64,000 nt of DNA from Aquila chrysaetos chrysaetos. Lineage: Eukaryota; Chordata; Aves; Accipitriformes; Accipitridae. Numbering within the stretch: the first letter of the stretch is position 1; every line of letters starts with the position of its first letter. Below, piece by piece: positions 13,935-24,764 of this stretch. The stretch is taken from positions 45,407,505 to 45,471,504 of the forward strand of contig NC_044009.1 in assembly GCF_900496995.4 (NCBI RefSeq), in the 5' to 3' direction. The notes beneath the pieces were generated by a model. That model was not told the origin of the DNA. It did not search any database and saw nothing but the letters and a program-made list of their open reading frames with translations. The translations under genes and the position numbers were made by a program.

Positions 13935-14633
13935 TGTGGTGGGTTGACTGTGGCTGGATGCCAGGTGCCCACCAAAGCTGCTCTATCACTCCCCGCTTCA
14001 GCTGGACGGGGGAGAGAAAATAAGACAAAAGGCTCATGGGTTGAAATAAGGACAGGGAGAGATCACTCAGCAATTACCGTCACGGGCAAAACAGACTCAA
14101 CTTGGGGAAAATTAATTTAATTTATTACCAATCAAATCAGAGTAGGAGTGACAGGTCCTGTGCAGAGCCTGCTCCAGCACGGGCTTCCCACGGGGTCACA
14201 GCCTCCTTCGGGCATTCCCCTGCTCTGGCGTGGGGTCCTCCCCGGGCTGCAGGTGGAGATCTGCTCCCCCGTGGACCTCCCTGGGCTGCAGGGGGACAGC
14301 CTGCCTCACCGTGGTCTTCCCCACGGGCTGCAGGGGAATCTCTGCTCCGGCGCCTGGAGCACCTCCTCCCCTCCTTCTGCACTGACCTGGGGGTCTCACT
14401 CCTCTCTCCGGCTGCAATGACTGTTGCACAGCTTCCCCCCTTCTTAAATCTGTTCTCCCAGAGGCACTACCACTATCGCTGATGGGCTTGGCCTTGGCCG
14501 GTGGCGGGTCCGTCTCAGAGCCAGCTGGCATTGGCTCTATCATCAGACATAGGGGAAGCTTCTGGCATCTTCTCACAGAAGCCACCCCTGTAGCCCCTGG
14601 GCTACCAAAACCTTGCCACACCAACTCAATACA
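13935..14633 (-). mobile_element. Solo LTR of an avian ERVL-like endogenous retrovirus, copy 1 (699 bp)
   Basis: The element runs from TGTGGTGGG to AATACA on the + strand and is flanked by the 5-bp duplication AAGTA. It matches the LTR at 35874-36934 at both ends and through most of its length. Read on the - strand it starts TGTATTG, has a TTTAAGAAG motif in the middle (a weak TATA-like site) and an AATAAA at 14121-14126, so sense orientation is minus. Compared with copy 2 it lacks about 360 bp; the break falls after 14140, corresponding to about 36083-36455 in copy 2. There is no internal retroviral sequence and no second LTR beside it, so this is a solo LTR. It lies in the GPR39 intron, antisense to GPR39. 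The ORFs across it are compositional. Confidence 0.9.
14121..14126 (-). promoter_or_regulatory. Poly(A) signal in solo LTR 1
   Basis: TTTATT on the + strand reads AATAAA on the LTR sense (-) strand. The same motif is at 36060-36065 in copy 2, which supports the orientation given. Confidence 0.6.
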
Positions 14634-14638
14634 AAGTA
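14634..14638. repeat. Target-site duplication, right, of solo LTR 1
   Basis: AAGTA, identical to 13930-13934. Confidence 0.85.
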
Positions 14639-17600
14639 TTAAAACTAACATGATTTCCTCTGGTAATGTAGGAGCATGTATGGCTTTTAAAAGCATATCA
14701 TGACTTTAATAACCGTTTCGCAAAAAGACTGCTCATGTTCAGTAACGATACTTCTGTCATGAAACTTCCTTGAGTATTTTTAGCTTTTTCTAGTGTTTGC
14801 ACTGTGAAATAGCAGTATTTTAAAATATTTGAGAAGCAAAACTTGACCCTGCTAAGAACTTAAGATAATTGTCAGATTTTTTAAATTGCTAAGAAGTAAA
14901 ACTGTTAACACTTGTGTCCTCACTAATTATATTCTGCATATCTACATTCCCTTGACAACTGCTGATGCATCTAGTATCACTCTACCTAATGGCTGAGGGC
15001 TTTTAAGTGACAGTGCAAAGCAAAAATAGCTTATTGCTCTGAAGAGCTCTGTTTGCCATTGCCTGTGGAGAAGTGTGTGATGGGATCCCTGGAAGCTGTG
15101 AAGTTTTAATGCTGCAGAGTCAGAAAAGATTTTACTGTAGTGCCCTGTAAGTCCCAGCTGGACGGATCAATGATACACAGACTTGAAACTTTGGTTTAGC
15201 TCCCTGTAAGTCTCTCATAATCTTCTCTTTGTTTAATAAGAATGTGCATGTTTCTTAACCCAATACAGTGTTTATCAGTTGTAGAGGACTGAAGTACAAC
15301 GGAGACTGAAGCATCAGCACTCTGCAAGAAAGCGCAGGTACTCTTCTGGGCAGGTTCCTTCAGCATTAGTTTCTATTAGAGTTCAGGTTGCTGGAGACAC
15401 AAAATTTGCCTCACTGAGTGGCTGACCTGATATTGCAGTGCTGCGTCCAGCCTAGAGCAGCACTTTGTTGCCAGTCAAGGAGAAGAAATGTGTGCAGCAG
15501 AGAAGGGAGGACCTGAATGGAGCAAACCATTGGGTGATGCAGGGATTTCGACCAGAGAGAGGAGTTGTGGGCACGCTGGTCTGGTGTGTTATTGATTTGA
15601 CCCAATGACACAACACTGGGCCAAAACCTCTGACAAGCCAGTTTGGGCTCAGTGTTGTTGTGGCACCCATAAGGATATTTGAGGAGGGGGGAGAGTGTAG
15701 TCCAGTCTGAGTGAGAAGATGTACACTTCAGATTCTGCTAACATCTCCTGGATCTTAGTGATGATTTATGTTGGCATGTAGTCACCTGTGAAATGAAGTA
15801 TCAAAAGCAGCTGCAGGTGGTTTTCTGATGCCAAGGGTGGCAAATACTTGTGTGAAATTCTTCTCAATACGCGTGACAACTCCAGTTATCTATGGAAGCT
15901 CTTAATGAGGAAAAAAAAATAAATTCCCTGTGTTGTCACTGCCCCACACTTGAACACACTACTGTTTTGAGGAAAGAATGGCTGTTTATGGGAAGAATGC
16001 ATGCATTGCTTTAGCATTTGTGATTTAGCCAGACTATTAATGGGGTCTTCATTTGGAAGAAAGATGACTTTACGTGCAACAGAACAGCAACATATTTATT
16101 AAGACCTTGCAGGTTTGGCTTCATTTATTGCACCAAGAGGCAGCTTGGTTCTTCTCAATGCCTTTCATTTATTGCACCACTTTGTGGGACAGCACTGTCC
16201 TATCACCCAGCTGTGCTCACTAATGAGATGCGGCCCCGTTGTACAGCACCCTTGAGGCCAGGAGGAGTGTAATGAACACTAGATGGACCCAAATCCCTTT
16301 GAAGGCTATGGGAATCGCTGGTCCATTGGTTTTTTTGCTGGAAGCTGTTGACAGGATCAGATGTACATGGAGCTGGTTTTCAACTCTTTGTCCCACGCCA
16401 TATGCTTAATCCTTCCAGCAGTATTTATAACGATAACTAGTTCATTACTGGCTTCTGCTCAGCTTAAACCCATTCTGAGAAGGGCTGTGAGGTGTTTGCC
16501 AGAGCCTCTCTGAGCACTTGGAGATCTGCCTGCTTGTGCTGGTGACAAAAATGTTCTCTCGCTACCTCCTTTGTCCTTGTTATCCCTGCAGTACCATCAC
16601 AGGCAGGAGCAGGGGCTGGATTTTATCTCGGTTTTGCTTTGCCAGTGGAACTCCTGTGTATGTGGTCTATACGTAAGGTGGCTCCACAGCAAAGGCGGCA
16701 AGTCGCTGATGTGCAGCAATGAGGAAACTCCTGTTCTCCGAGGAGGCTGCACACTTAGGAGCCAGCCCAGATCCAGTGTCAGATCCCAAAGTGAGCCTGC
16801 AGATCTCTCTGGTGGTTAGAGAAACTCTGATGGGGAAATCACTGGGAGATATACACTGGCCATATCTTCTCTTGTTTTCTCCCTGTAGTTACTGCCCAAG
16901 TAGGGTTAGTTTACTTACTGCCTCCTTCCCTTCCAGAGAAGCATTTTTCAAAGGCAGATCTGTGATTCTGAAAGTTGAGGATAAAAGGAACAGAGTTGCT
17001 GAATAATTTGAGCTTATACAAAATGTATGTAGCAATGCAAGTATTGACTTGTTTCAGTGAATATCAAAATTTATTGTCCCTTGAACTAAATATTGACACA
17101 GACAGAGCAGTATCAATATTTATCTCTCAGGTTAATACATTTTTATATTCACCTCAACATACATCAATATGTGCTTATTATTATTATAATGTTTGTCCTT
17201 CAGCAGAAGAAACTTGCATGTGGTTGAGAGGGAAAAGGGAGGTTTAGATTAGTATTCTTTTCCCATTTTAAACTTCATCAGATGCTTTATCCTGCACAGG
17301 GCACACACTGCAGCCCTCATTCAAGCAAAATCCTTATTGATGGTTGTGACAGTCTATGCACTGAATACAGGATCGAGTGACTGATTTTTGGGAAATGTGA
17401 AGTTAACTGTCACTAGTGGAAGGGGCAGCAAAACCAGCACTTCTGTTTTATAGACTAGTTGCTTGGTGGTGCTTCCAGCAGTAGCTCTGTAACCAAGAAA
17501 GAGCTACTTAACAGCTCACAGCAATGAGGCGTAGCACAGAGTGCAGGACACAAATTGACAAGACTTTGATGCCGAGATCCAGCTGTGAATTGCTGCCTAT

Positions 17601-18621
17601 GAAATGATGCTGTTAACGTTGAACAGGGGGACACCTGCAGACCGCTAAGGAACCTTGTGGTAAGCTTATCTCACACCTGTGTTACATGTGGCACTCTGCG
17701 TCTGCATGCCAGCTGGAACTTTATGCACACTCTTAATACTGTGGAGAACGCGGTGGCCTATTTGGGCTTCCTGCATTTGTTCAAGAAGCAAATGAGTGTG
17801 AGCAAGATGAGTGTGGCCACTTCACTGTGACTGAAGGATTGTCCTGATCTGTCCCGTTGCCTTTTTATGCTCATTCTAGATCTTAGAGAACAAGACGACA
17901 GAGGTTTCCTAGCTAGATCATGAGGGCAGGCTGCACAAAAAGGATGCAGGCATGATGGCACTGAATGTCACAAGACTTGTTTGGGATCTACAAAGGCCTT
18001 TTAGCACATGATTTATGCTATAGGGAGCCATTTATGTGGAGATGCCAGCTCTGGCAGTTAGGCAGACACAGTCTAAGTTCCACAGAAGCACTGAAGAAAT
18101 GCCACTATTCCTCTCCGGATTTTGCTTTTAAACCTCCTGACCTTAAACACAAGGGAGCTGAAGGGGCCGGCAGTACCCAGATTGGGAGCAGTAGTAAAAG
18201 GTGTGGTCCTCTCTCCCAGCCCCTGTGCACCCATCTGCTCATCAACAGCTAGTTGATGATAGAGACAGAGAAGGGGTTGAGTCACATGTTTGTCTGGATA
18301 GTGGCTGAACACCAGATATTCACCAGAAGCTGTTAAAAGCTGAAAGTTTGGATCTGAAATTCTACCCGGCTGCTGGTAGACCAGAGAAAATTCTCCAAAC
18401 TCTTACCTGCCAGAACGTAGCACTGGGCTGGAGAGCAGAGAAGACAGTTCCCTCCTTGAGATGCTCCAGTCTTCCTCAGTTTAACACCGCTGAGGAAGCG
18501 CAGTCTGCATCACTCCTGCTGCCGACAGCAGTGCCGAGCGGTGCCAAAAGCCATTCGGCATCATTCTGGTTGGTTTCTTTGCTGCACTTACAAGTCAGAC
18601 TCGAAGTAATGAAAGTAACAG

Positions 18622-18675
18622 CTGTTTGTAAACTGACATTTAACTGACAATTGTCAGTAGACAATAAGCATATGG
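18622..18675 (+). repeat. Inverted duplication, arm A
   Basis: These 54 bp match the reverse complement of 19346-19399 at 48 of 54 positions with no gaps. Weaker similarity continues for some tens of bases past the CATATGG end. The arm contains a perfect 16-bp palindrome, ACTGACAATTGTCAGT, at 18643-18658. It could be two copies of an ancient palindromic interspersed repeat, or the ends of a decayed DNA transposon; the family is not identified. Confidence 0.85.
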
Positions 18676-19345
18676 TAGCTGACTTTGCACATGCAGACAA
18701 CTGCAGCAGCGGAGGCACGGAGCAGCTGCAGATGCTGGAAGACAGCACTGCATTGATCTGCAGTTGGGAAGGTCATCTCGGTGATTGAAGACTGCGTTTT
18801 GTGGCTTGATTTTTTTTTTTTTAAAAGCTAGAAAGACAATAAACTGATGCCTTATGTCCCTATTTCTAATGAAAAGCAAGATTTTTGCATCCTGGTTAAA
18901 ATAATATAAATACATGCCAAAACCCCACCTCCTGAAAGTAACATTCTTAATTAGTACTGGAGTCTTTGCTTTTTTCCTTCTCCTGAATTAGTAGTGACTG
19001 ATATTATGACCATCAAGAACCTGATTAGCGAGAAGGTGTATTTGCTTGTGTTTTCAAAGCCATTTGTAGCAGAATCAAATAGAGATGAAGTGCCTTCCTC
19101 ATGATTAGTATTGCTTTATGACAGTAAACTTAATAATGAGGGATGGTCTCAGTAGTTTCCTCTTTTGGGAGCCAATACCTCTGATGCATGGTTGGAAGAC
19201 TTTGTGACTAAGGCAAAGGGCATTAATATCACATTATACCTTTGAGTATAGTCGGGACAAGTATGTGAATGTGAAATGAGGGCTAAAAAAAGTCTCCCTC
19301 TGAACCAACTGCATCGCTGCCTGCACTTGACTCGTAACTCAGTAA

Positions 19346-19399
19346 CCATATGCTTATATTCCACTGACAATTGCCATTTAAATGTCAGTTTACAAGCAG
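19346..19399 (-). repeat. Inverted duplication, arm B
   Basis: This is the partner of 18622-18675, in reverse orientation about 670 bp away. The 16-bp palindrome of arm A is degenerate here, but an ACTGACA/TGTCAGT hairpin pair remains. Confidence 0.85.
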
Positions 19400-22300
19400 A
19401 TGTTGAGAACCTGCCTTTGTGCCATTAATTAAATCACAGAAAAGCAAAGTCTGAGGTTTAACGCTGCTTAGGCTAACTATGATGAGAGTAACAGCAGAGT
19501 CCAGCAGACCGTGATGGACCAGGGCGGTCAGGGTTAAGTGGCACAGGCAAAGGAGCATGGACATGAGGTCACCGCAACAGCCTCAGTTAATGGGCTATGG
19601 CAGCCAAATAAAGCATGTTGTTGGCATTTCCTAGTGACAGTTAGAATTTTGTAGGCATTTCCAAGTTTTGTGGGATGGCTGGCAGTGGCCAGGATAGAGG
19701 AGAAATGCTGGACTATAAAAGGAGAAAGATTTAAGTAAGTGCTCAGGTGCAGAAAAAAAGGCAAAGACCTATTCAACAGAAGAATAGGCAAAATCTGGAA
19801 GGGTGGAGAAGGAAGCCCCCTCTACTCTACCAGACATTTGCATGTATTTAAAATCCTTCCCAATAAAGTTCATAATGAATTTAATTCAGTCCCCTATGGC
19901 CCAGAGGAATGTTCTGAGTAATAAAAAAGTATTGCTAAGGGACAGATGACTGCCAAACTCCTATTCTGTTCCAGCAATGCATATTTATATTATTGGCACT
20001 TAAACACTAGGTTTATTTTACTACATAAATGATCCTTTGCCACATACTAAGAATTAATACTGTAAGATCCACTTCTGGGAAGTTACAATAACAATTCCCA
20101 AATTTAAATCAGTTAAATTTGTATGCTTTATTTTTAAAGAGGTTTGGGGTGGGTTTTTTTTTTCAGATTAAAATAGTAGTTGAATGTGGTAATTCCTGGT
20201 TTTGGTAAACTATTTTGTGGCTGGTTTATGGCTTAGCTTTTTAAAGTGGTTTTAGTCAAGGATCTTTTCATGCCCCCCTTTTTTTTTTTTATTGTTACCT
20301 TGAAATATCTACATCAATGTTAAATGAATTGTAAGCTCACTTAAAGGTTGAGATGTATTCACTTACACATAGTCAGCTAGGTAACACAAGGGCTCCTGGC
20401 TTCTGTTGCAATGGTCTAATGCACTTTTGATGATTAAACAGAGTGATTCAAACGTGTGTTGGAAACTCCAAGCACCAGTGATGGAGGTCACTGGACCACA
20501 GCATTACTTTGTTTATAAACATCATTATTCCATGGAAGATAAATCTCGGCTCTCATCTAGTGTGTCACTTCAGTGCAGTAGTCAGGAAAATGGAAAAAAA
20601 AAAAAAGGAGCTACTAATTTTTTTCACTTTAATAAGAAGGAGTGGAAGGGAAAGTTGGGTATGAGATGAAATGGGAAGGAGTTTAATTCCTAGCAGGCAG
20701 CAAGCTCAAGGGAAAAATGCAGCAGTACTGGTGTAAGACACAGTTTGGTTTACATTCAAGCTGATACAATGTTGTTTAAGCACCTTCTGCACATTACAGT
20801 ACAACACAAACTTCTACAGCCTGTGTACAAGTTCAAATTCATGGCAGCAGTAATTCAGTCAAAATATTTAATGCCAAGGTCTGAACATAAAGCTTTTCTT
20901 CTGATGCGCTTCAGTTTACTTCATACCTCCATGTCAAGTGTGAACAGTTGGAAAAAATATTGTGAATTTGTCAGCATGTTTATTTACATGGTGCATCTCC
21001 TTTGAATCCACAAGCATTTTTTTCAAGTGTAAAAATGAACAATTACTCATCCCAGGAAAACAAGAAAGTTTTACAGACATCTCCTCCCACTCCCCAAAAG
21101 ACTAACCTCACCGCACTGCGCAAGGGCACAAACAGCTCATTTTTCACTTGCTGTACACACAACAAAATATTCAGTTCCCCGGAACAGAAGTGTCTGAAGA
21201 ATATAAGGGGGAATCTTAAGCATTTGGCAGTTTGAACTAAAAAGAAAGGTCAATGGCAAAGAATTCAGATACAAGCAAAAAATCAGACCTCTCAGAGCAC
21301 TGCATTTGAGCTTTAAAACTGAATGCAGGCGTTGTTTGCTCACAGTGTTTCACAGCAGCATTCATAATTTAGGAAACTATTAACCAGCATGATGAAGTAC
21401 CCTGTTTCTAACTAAGAACAAAAAAAATTACACTGTAGAGCTTATTTTCTTTTCCCTTGAAAGAGATAATCTGGCAAAATTTGACAAGAATTCTGCAGAC
21501 CTGGGTTTGTGGGCTTTGCATTTAAGTTGCACGGGAGAAAAAGCCACAATGGAGCAGCAGCATCCTTTGGCTGCCTTTTTATAAGGCCTGTCACAAGTCA
21601 CTGCTCAGGGCTCCTTATTTTCTGTTGGTCTGTGCCAGGACTGCTATCCCTGTATTTGTTATGCTGACAGCAGAGAAACAAAGCACTGAAGGCTAGAAAA
21701 TTTGCAGGACCAATACAAAATTCAGATCAGCTTTTGACAGAAACACAACAGGTACTGAAAAATGAGGCAAGAAGGCAGGGGAAGAGTAGCAAAGAGAGCA
21801 CAGCAAAGGGGCATGGGGTTGGGTAGGAATGGGAATGAGAATAAAGAGGCTGTGGCTGAGGAGAGTTATGGTGGTTAAAGAACAGAAAATGGCAAAGGTA
21901 GATGCATTTATCACTTGCCTACTAAGAACAGCCTACCAGGGCTCTTAATCTAGTGCTATAAGTTTAAGATGCGCAACTTCCCCATCCTACCAAAATTACC
22001 GCGACACTGATTACCAAAGCAAATGATCAAAAAGACAACTTTTATTTGGTAGCTCATTCAGTGAGATCGTAAATTTGTTGATGTAATTATAGCTTTCATT
22101 AACAAAATTAATTTCTTAAAAAAAAAAAAAGACATTTCATACCTTTTTTTTGCTTGGGGGTGGTGGTGAAGAGAACTTGGACTCACCCTGTTTAAGCCCA
22201 GGCAGTTTCAAAGTTAGGAAAAATCTTTCTTCTCTTTTCTGTCCCCCTTCCCTGTTACATTCAGGTCTTCCCACTAGCGAAGTATCATTTTCCTGGCTTG

Positions 22301-22932
22301 AAAAATCAGTGTGCACTATTTCAGAGCTGCATTCCTACAGTGATCTGTTCAATAGGGGCAATCTGACTTAGTCTAGACAGGTAAGAATTAAAATGCTTCT
22401 GTTGCGAAAGGAGGCTAGACAGTGGAGGAGATTAATAATATAACAAAAGTCTACTGGAAGTGAAAACCGTGCACCATCAGGATACTCTCTACTATTTTGT
22501 GCCTCTGCAGCAGGGAAGCCAACCTGCAACTTCTGCTCCCTCTAAGTGTTCATATAAGGCACGTTTCCTGCGAAGAGAAAAACAAAGTGGAAATGGTAAA
22601 CTGGTGGCTGTATTGCATTTCAGAAGTAATGCTTGGTGGGGGGAGCACTGAGAGGAATTATTTTGTGTACCTGGTATTTCACGCAAGATGTCAGGCTTTC
22701 CAGCGCTTACGTGCACCAGAAGCAGCGGATGCCAACAGGGCTCTTCCCCCTGCTCCGTCTCCTGCCTGGAACAGAGCCTGCTCAAGTTCACTAATACATT
22801 TCTTCAGGGCTGCCGTTTTGAAGATGGCATCAGCGCTGCTACTCTAGTGAGCGCCGGTCCACAGAGGCAGAATTTTCAGAGATCCAACACTTAAGTCACC
22901 CCCTTTTTAATGCTATTAGTGATGTAGCAACA

Positions 22933-22958
22933 TGTATTTATATTTACATATAAATACA
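22933..22958. repeat. AT-rich perfect hairpin
   Basis: Arms TGTATTTATAT and ATATAAATACA (11 bp each, perfect) surround a TTAC loop. It lies about 700 bp before the GPR39 exon, on the side where LYPD1 3' UTR sequence might extend. Confidence 0.7.
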
Positions 22959-23651
22959 AAATGGTCAGATACCACATTTTTAAGCATAATTTATAATCTG
23001 AAACTGCTTACACTTCAATGACTAGGCTTGGGTTTTTCTCATTTACATTCATAATTTAATTCCACTGGAATTTGATTTTTAAGAAAGCCCAACATATCTT
23101 AATTACCATAAAAAGATCCATACATATTTTACTTAAAAATATCTTCTGTAAGAGGAAATTTACCAAAAATAACACGAAATATATTATTATGCATACATTT
23201 TCTTTTTTGTAAAGTACAAACAAGAATCTGATCTCTTCTGGGTATTGCCTGATCTAATATGGCTATAGGTTCTATTTATTTTGTTTGCTTTTCAAAGTAA
23301 AGGGAGAGACATAAGAAATGTAAGAACGCAAACCAAAATAAAAATGCATTCTTTCCAAAGATACAGATATCAATGAAAGAACACTTTGAAAACTAATAAA
23401 TGACAATAGGTACAAAGAAACACTATCCAAGCACTATGCAGTCTTTTGTCAGAGCATGTGCTGCAATGACCTTGTAACAGTTATTAAAAACAACAAACAA
23501 AAAAATGCTACTGGCAGAAAAAGCTGTCAAGCAAAACACTGAAAAATTGGTACTATTTCCTAACAAGTAAGTGCAGAACTGATACTAAGTATTTTATGGG
23601 TTTTTTTCCCCCCATGTATGCACACCTCCTTCTTCCTCTTTCTGTTCACAG

Positions 23652-24175
23652 GACTGATTGTTGCAACTCTGGCAATATGCTGGATGCCAAACCAGGTTAG
23701 AAGGATCATGGCTGCTGCTAAACCAAAGCAGGACTGGACTGTCCCCTACTTCAGAGCATACATCACTCTTCTTCCCATCGCCAACACCTTCTTCTACCTC
23801 AGCTCGGTGGTGAACCCCCTCCTGTACAACATCTCTTCTCAGCAGTTCCGCAGCGTGTTTCTGCAGGTCCTCCGCTGCCACCTGACGATTGAGCATGCCA
23901 ACAAGGAGAAGTTTCTCAGAGCCAACCTGAGCTCCAGAGCAAGGAGCAGCCGGTCTCTACGCCCGCTGCTCTTCATTTCATCTAGGCGCAATTCTTCTAC
24001 AAGGGGCAATAACAGAGTTTTCTTAAGTACTTTTCAGAATGAGACCAAGCGTGACTGCAGTCCACAGAAACCAGGTCTTGAACCAACGGAGCCCAGCTTG
24101 GAAGTAGTGCTGCTAGAGACTAGCTCAGAGCCCAGTCCAGGCACACAAAACGGCCTTTGTGAACATCGAGTATGA
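23652..24175 (+). CDS. GPR39: GPR39 (zinc-sensing GPCR), last coding exon
   Basis: GPR39 is a class A receptor of the ghrelin/neurotensin-receptor group that signals in response to extracellular Zn2+ at the plasma membrane. This exon starts after CACAG at 23651 in phase 1: the first Gly codon takes one base from the upstream exon. It encodes 173 further residues and a stop. Visible in order: the second half of TM6 with the CWxP motif (CWMPN), extracellular loop 3 with KPKQDW, TM7 with NPLLY (the NPxxY motif), then a Ser/Arg-rich cytoplasmic tail of about 110 residues ending EHRV. Length and content match the known two-coding-exon structure, in which exon 2 carries TM6-TM7 and the tail. TM1-TM5, including the N-terminal zinc-binding histidines known in mammals, are on exon 1, outside the window. 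It converges with LYPD1 on the opposite strand. The reading frame is intact. Confidence 0.96.
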
Positions 24176-24528
24176 CTTCATAAGGCAAAGTTAATGATTA
24201 GCAACGAACTTAAAAAACATGGAAATTAAAATGACTGAGGAATTGGCTGCATCTTAAAAGGAGTAACACAGATGGACTTGTTTCCAGTTATGCAAAAAGA
24301 GCAGGAGTTCTGTATCCTGGTGCTGGGATATTTAAGTGCACACTGGAAATTCAACCTGCTAACTGAATTCATTAGCTGCCAAAAATATCAGCCCCCCTCT
24401 CCCCACAAACCACTGAACTTCCCTCACTGTTGACAGGGATTTGGAAACAAACAGAAAACAATTGCAGTGTCTTTGAAGAAAAGAGGAGACAGAACAAACT
24501 GTGTCAGGGCAAAAAACTTGCTTGAAGT
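24176..24528. other. Convergent 3' UTR interval between GPR39 and LYPD1 stop codons
   Basis: These 353 bp separate the GPR39 stop (+) from the LYPD1 stop (-). Both mature transcripts should cross it, one in each direction. An ATTAAA on the + strand near 24224 is the earliest candidate GPR39 poly(A) signal. If it is not used, the GPR39 3' UTR runs antisense through LYPD1 exon 3. Antisense overlap of these two genes is known in mammals; here it is inferred from spacing. Confidence 0.7.
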
Positions 24529-24764
24529 TTAGCAATACAAAAACAAGAGAGCCAATTTAAGGAGCAGAACGGTGGTAATCACGTGTGCCCTCGGCACCAC
24601 GCCAGAATTCCCCCTCTTCTTCGGCCGGGGTCCATTGCAGAGTGGAGTGTTGCAGCAGCTGATACAAACAGAGTTCACCTTCCCTGGAGAACAAAAGGAC
24701 TGGTACCCAGCAGATGCTATCAGACACGCTGCTGAAGACGCGCAGGATTTACGATACATGATTC
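24529..24764 (-). CDS. LYPD1: LYPD1 exon 3 (C-terminal half of Ly6/uPAR domain and GPI signal)
   Basis: LYPD1 (Lynx2) is a GPI-anchored Ly6/uPAR protein that binds and dampens neuronal nicotinic acetylcholine receptors. This exon starts after TCACAG (acceptor AG at 24765-24766) in phase 1, completing a Gly codon, and continues GIMYRKSC. It holds the second half of the three-finger fold, with seven cysteines and the family signature CCNTPLCN, then a basic PRPKKRG linker and a hydrophobic C-terminal segment (VITTVLLLKLALLFLY) typical of a GPI-attachment signal, then TAA. The three exons together give 141 residues, the usual LYPD1 length. The apparent ATG-initiated ORF extending to 24780 runs into the intron and is not the real start. 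Confidence 0.96.

Larger units (their letters stand above)
14639..23651 (+). other. GPR39: GPR39 intron 1, terminal portion, ending in the splice acceptor
   Basis: No coding exon is recognised. The stretch ends in a pyrimidine-rich tract and CACAG at 23651, the acceptor for the last GPR39 exon. It contains the inverted duplication 18622-18675 / 19346-19399 and an AT-rich hairpin at 22933-22958. Its last part, below the LYPD1 stop at 24529, may also be LYPD1 3' UTR on the other strand. A minus-strand AATAAA near 23276-23281 is one possible LYPD1 3' end, but I cannot fix it. Confidence 0.65.

Noticed and set aside
14102..14703. ORFs of 80-166 codons on both strands
   Set aside because: They lie inside solo LTR 1 and its GC-rich repeat units. 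LTRs do not code for retroviral proteins, and similar ORFs appear in LTR copy 2 at 36206-37031.
1..23651. GPR39 exon 1 inside the window
   Set aside because: No ORF with TM1-TM5 or a DRY-type motif is present upstream of 23652, so exon 1 must be outside.
23594..23896. 100-codon minus ORF
   Set aside because: Shadow of the GPR39 last exon on the other strand.
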